A stretch of DNA of 5,704 bases, taken from positions 1-5,704 of the forward strand of contig CANBEE010000179.1 of NCBI GenBank assembly GCA_947367415.1, given 5' to 3'. Below are positions 5,392 through 5,704 of the stretch, in pieces (position 1 is the stretch's first letter; every line of letters begins with the position of its first letter). The notes below the pieces were generated by a model that was not told the DNA's origin, ran no database searches, and worked only from the letters and a program-made list of their open reading frames with translations. Made by a program: the position numbers and the translations under genes. The DNA comes from an uncultured Bacteroidales bacterium (GTDB lineage Bacteria; Bacteroidota; Bacteroidia; Bacteroidales; Bacteroidaceae).

Positions 5392-5704
5392 GGTTCTACC
5401 ACAACTACAACCGTTACAGTAGAAAGAGTTACAGCATCTCCTTTAATCATTACTTCAACAGATAAGGCAGAAGTTGAAATCAATTTCTCATCTGTTGACG
5501 AAGATGGAGAAACCTTTGATGCTACTTACACTTGGAAAAGTGGTTCTACAATTCTTCTTACCGGCGCACTTGTTCAAGGTAAGAATGTTTTTGACCTTTC
5601 TGATTTCGTTTCAGTTGGTACACAGAAATTCACTTTAACCGTTGTTGACGAAGCCGGTACTACCGTCGTTAAGTCTTGGACTATTCAAAAGGTTGATGTG
5701 AGAA
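5374..5704 (+). CDS. Partial Ig-like repeat protein, probably phage virion/tail protein (cut at both ends)
   Basis: The plus-strand frame is open to the window end, with a clean reading from a six-glycine linker (GGGGGGSTTTTT, from 5374) into VTVERVTASPLIITSTDKAE and on through WKSGSTILLTGALVQGKNVF, FVSVGTQKFTLTVVDEAGTT and VVKSWTIQKVDV. The linker followed by beta-sandwich repeats of the form TVxNTTxWxS...V(A)QGxxxxDxSxYLxxGxxxxxLTVxDxxG is familiar from tail and structural proteins of Firmicutes phages (family resemblance by eye). GC is low: 22 of 60 bases at 5461-5520, against 39 of 60 at 4981-5040. Neither start nor stop is present. It could instead be a bacterial surface protein with Ig-like domains. 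It does not belong to the same genome as the left part. Confidence 0.5.

Larger units (their letters stand above)
5110..5394. other. Multi-part chimeric junction zone
   Basis: Within about 285 bases the best protein reading switches from GHL10 hydrolase (-) to ParB-like (-, same frame), then to CBM (-, other frame), then to Ig-like protein (+). Probable joins are at about 5110-5124, 5205-5219 and 5374-5394. The last lies in a GGT/GGC-rich low-complexity run that reads as glycines on + and as Thr/Ser on -. The fragments are about one sequencing read long. Confidence 0.7.

Noticed and set aside
4446..5465. A 339-codon plus-strand open frame opposite the hydrolase
   Set aside because: Its translation is a Val/Leu/Gly-rich then Arg-rich antisense reading of a GC-rich gene whose minus-strand protein has clear family motifs, and it crosses the chimeric joins.
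3759..5704. A new system joining ParB, a glycosyl hydrolase, carbohydrate-binding modules and a phage-like protein
   Set aside because: Domains are truncated at both ends, change frame and strand, and differ in composition, as expected from mis-assembly.

Overview
The window reads as a short metagenomic contig from a gut-type Bacteroidales, probably Prevotella-like. Its right-hand end appears to be an assembly chimera. The Bacteroidales assignment rests on four things: a MalQ with two N-terminal CBM20 domains, a GHL10-type glycosyl hydrolase with the motif wording typical of that order, a LytS/LytTR-type two-component pair, and gene starts without a clear Shine-Dalgarno sequence. The genus is an inference.

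Layout. Positions 1-384 (+) hold the C-terminal 127 residues of a LytS/YehU-type sensor histidine kinase. After 20 bases comes its likely partner, a complete LytTR-family response regulator (405-1148, +). A 143-base convergent gap (1149-1291) carries an imperfect palindromic repeat and an A-rich array of 7-8 nt units. On the minus strand, 3754-1292 encodes a complete 4-alpha-glucanotransferase (malQ, CBM20-CBM20-GH77, all three catalytic acids present). Only 4 bases upstream of it ends a GHL10-type glycosyl hydrolase (minus strand, ending at 3759). The two minus-strand genes look like one transcription unit for alpha-glucan/oligosaccharide handling.

The most interesting feature inside trustworthy sequence is in malQ. 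The second CBM20 domain carries about 24 extra residues encoded by sequence that looks intergenic: four 7-bp repeats (3110-3137) and two small hairpins, inserted in frame just before a predicted starch-binding Trp. Because the repeat unit is 7 bp, any change of a single unit would shift the frame upstream of the catalytic domain.

From about 5110 to the end the sequence is a patchwork. The GHL10 frame runs without a stop into a ParB-like helix-turn-helix fragment (about 5124-5219, -). This abuts a carbohydrate-binding-module fragment in another frame (about 5206-5391, -), which joins at a Gly-codon-rich low-complexity stretch (5374-5394) to an AT-rich plus-strand coding fragment (to 5704) resembling Ig-like domains of phage virion proteins. 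The pieces are short and unrelated, differ in frame and strand, and shift sharply in GC. I read this as mis-assembly of reads from several organisms, not as a new fusion system.
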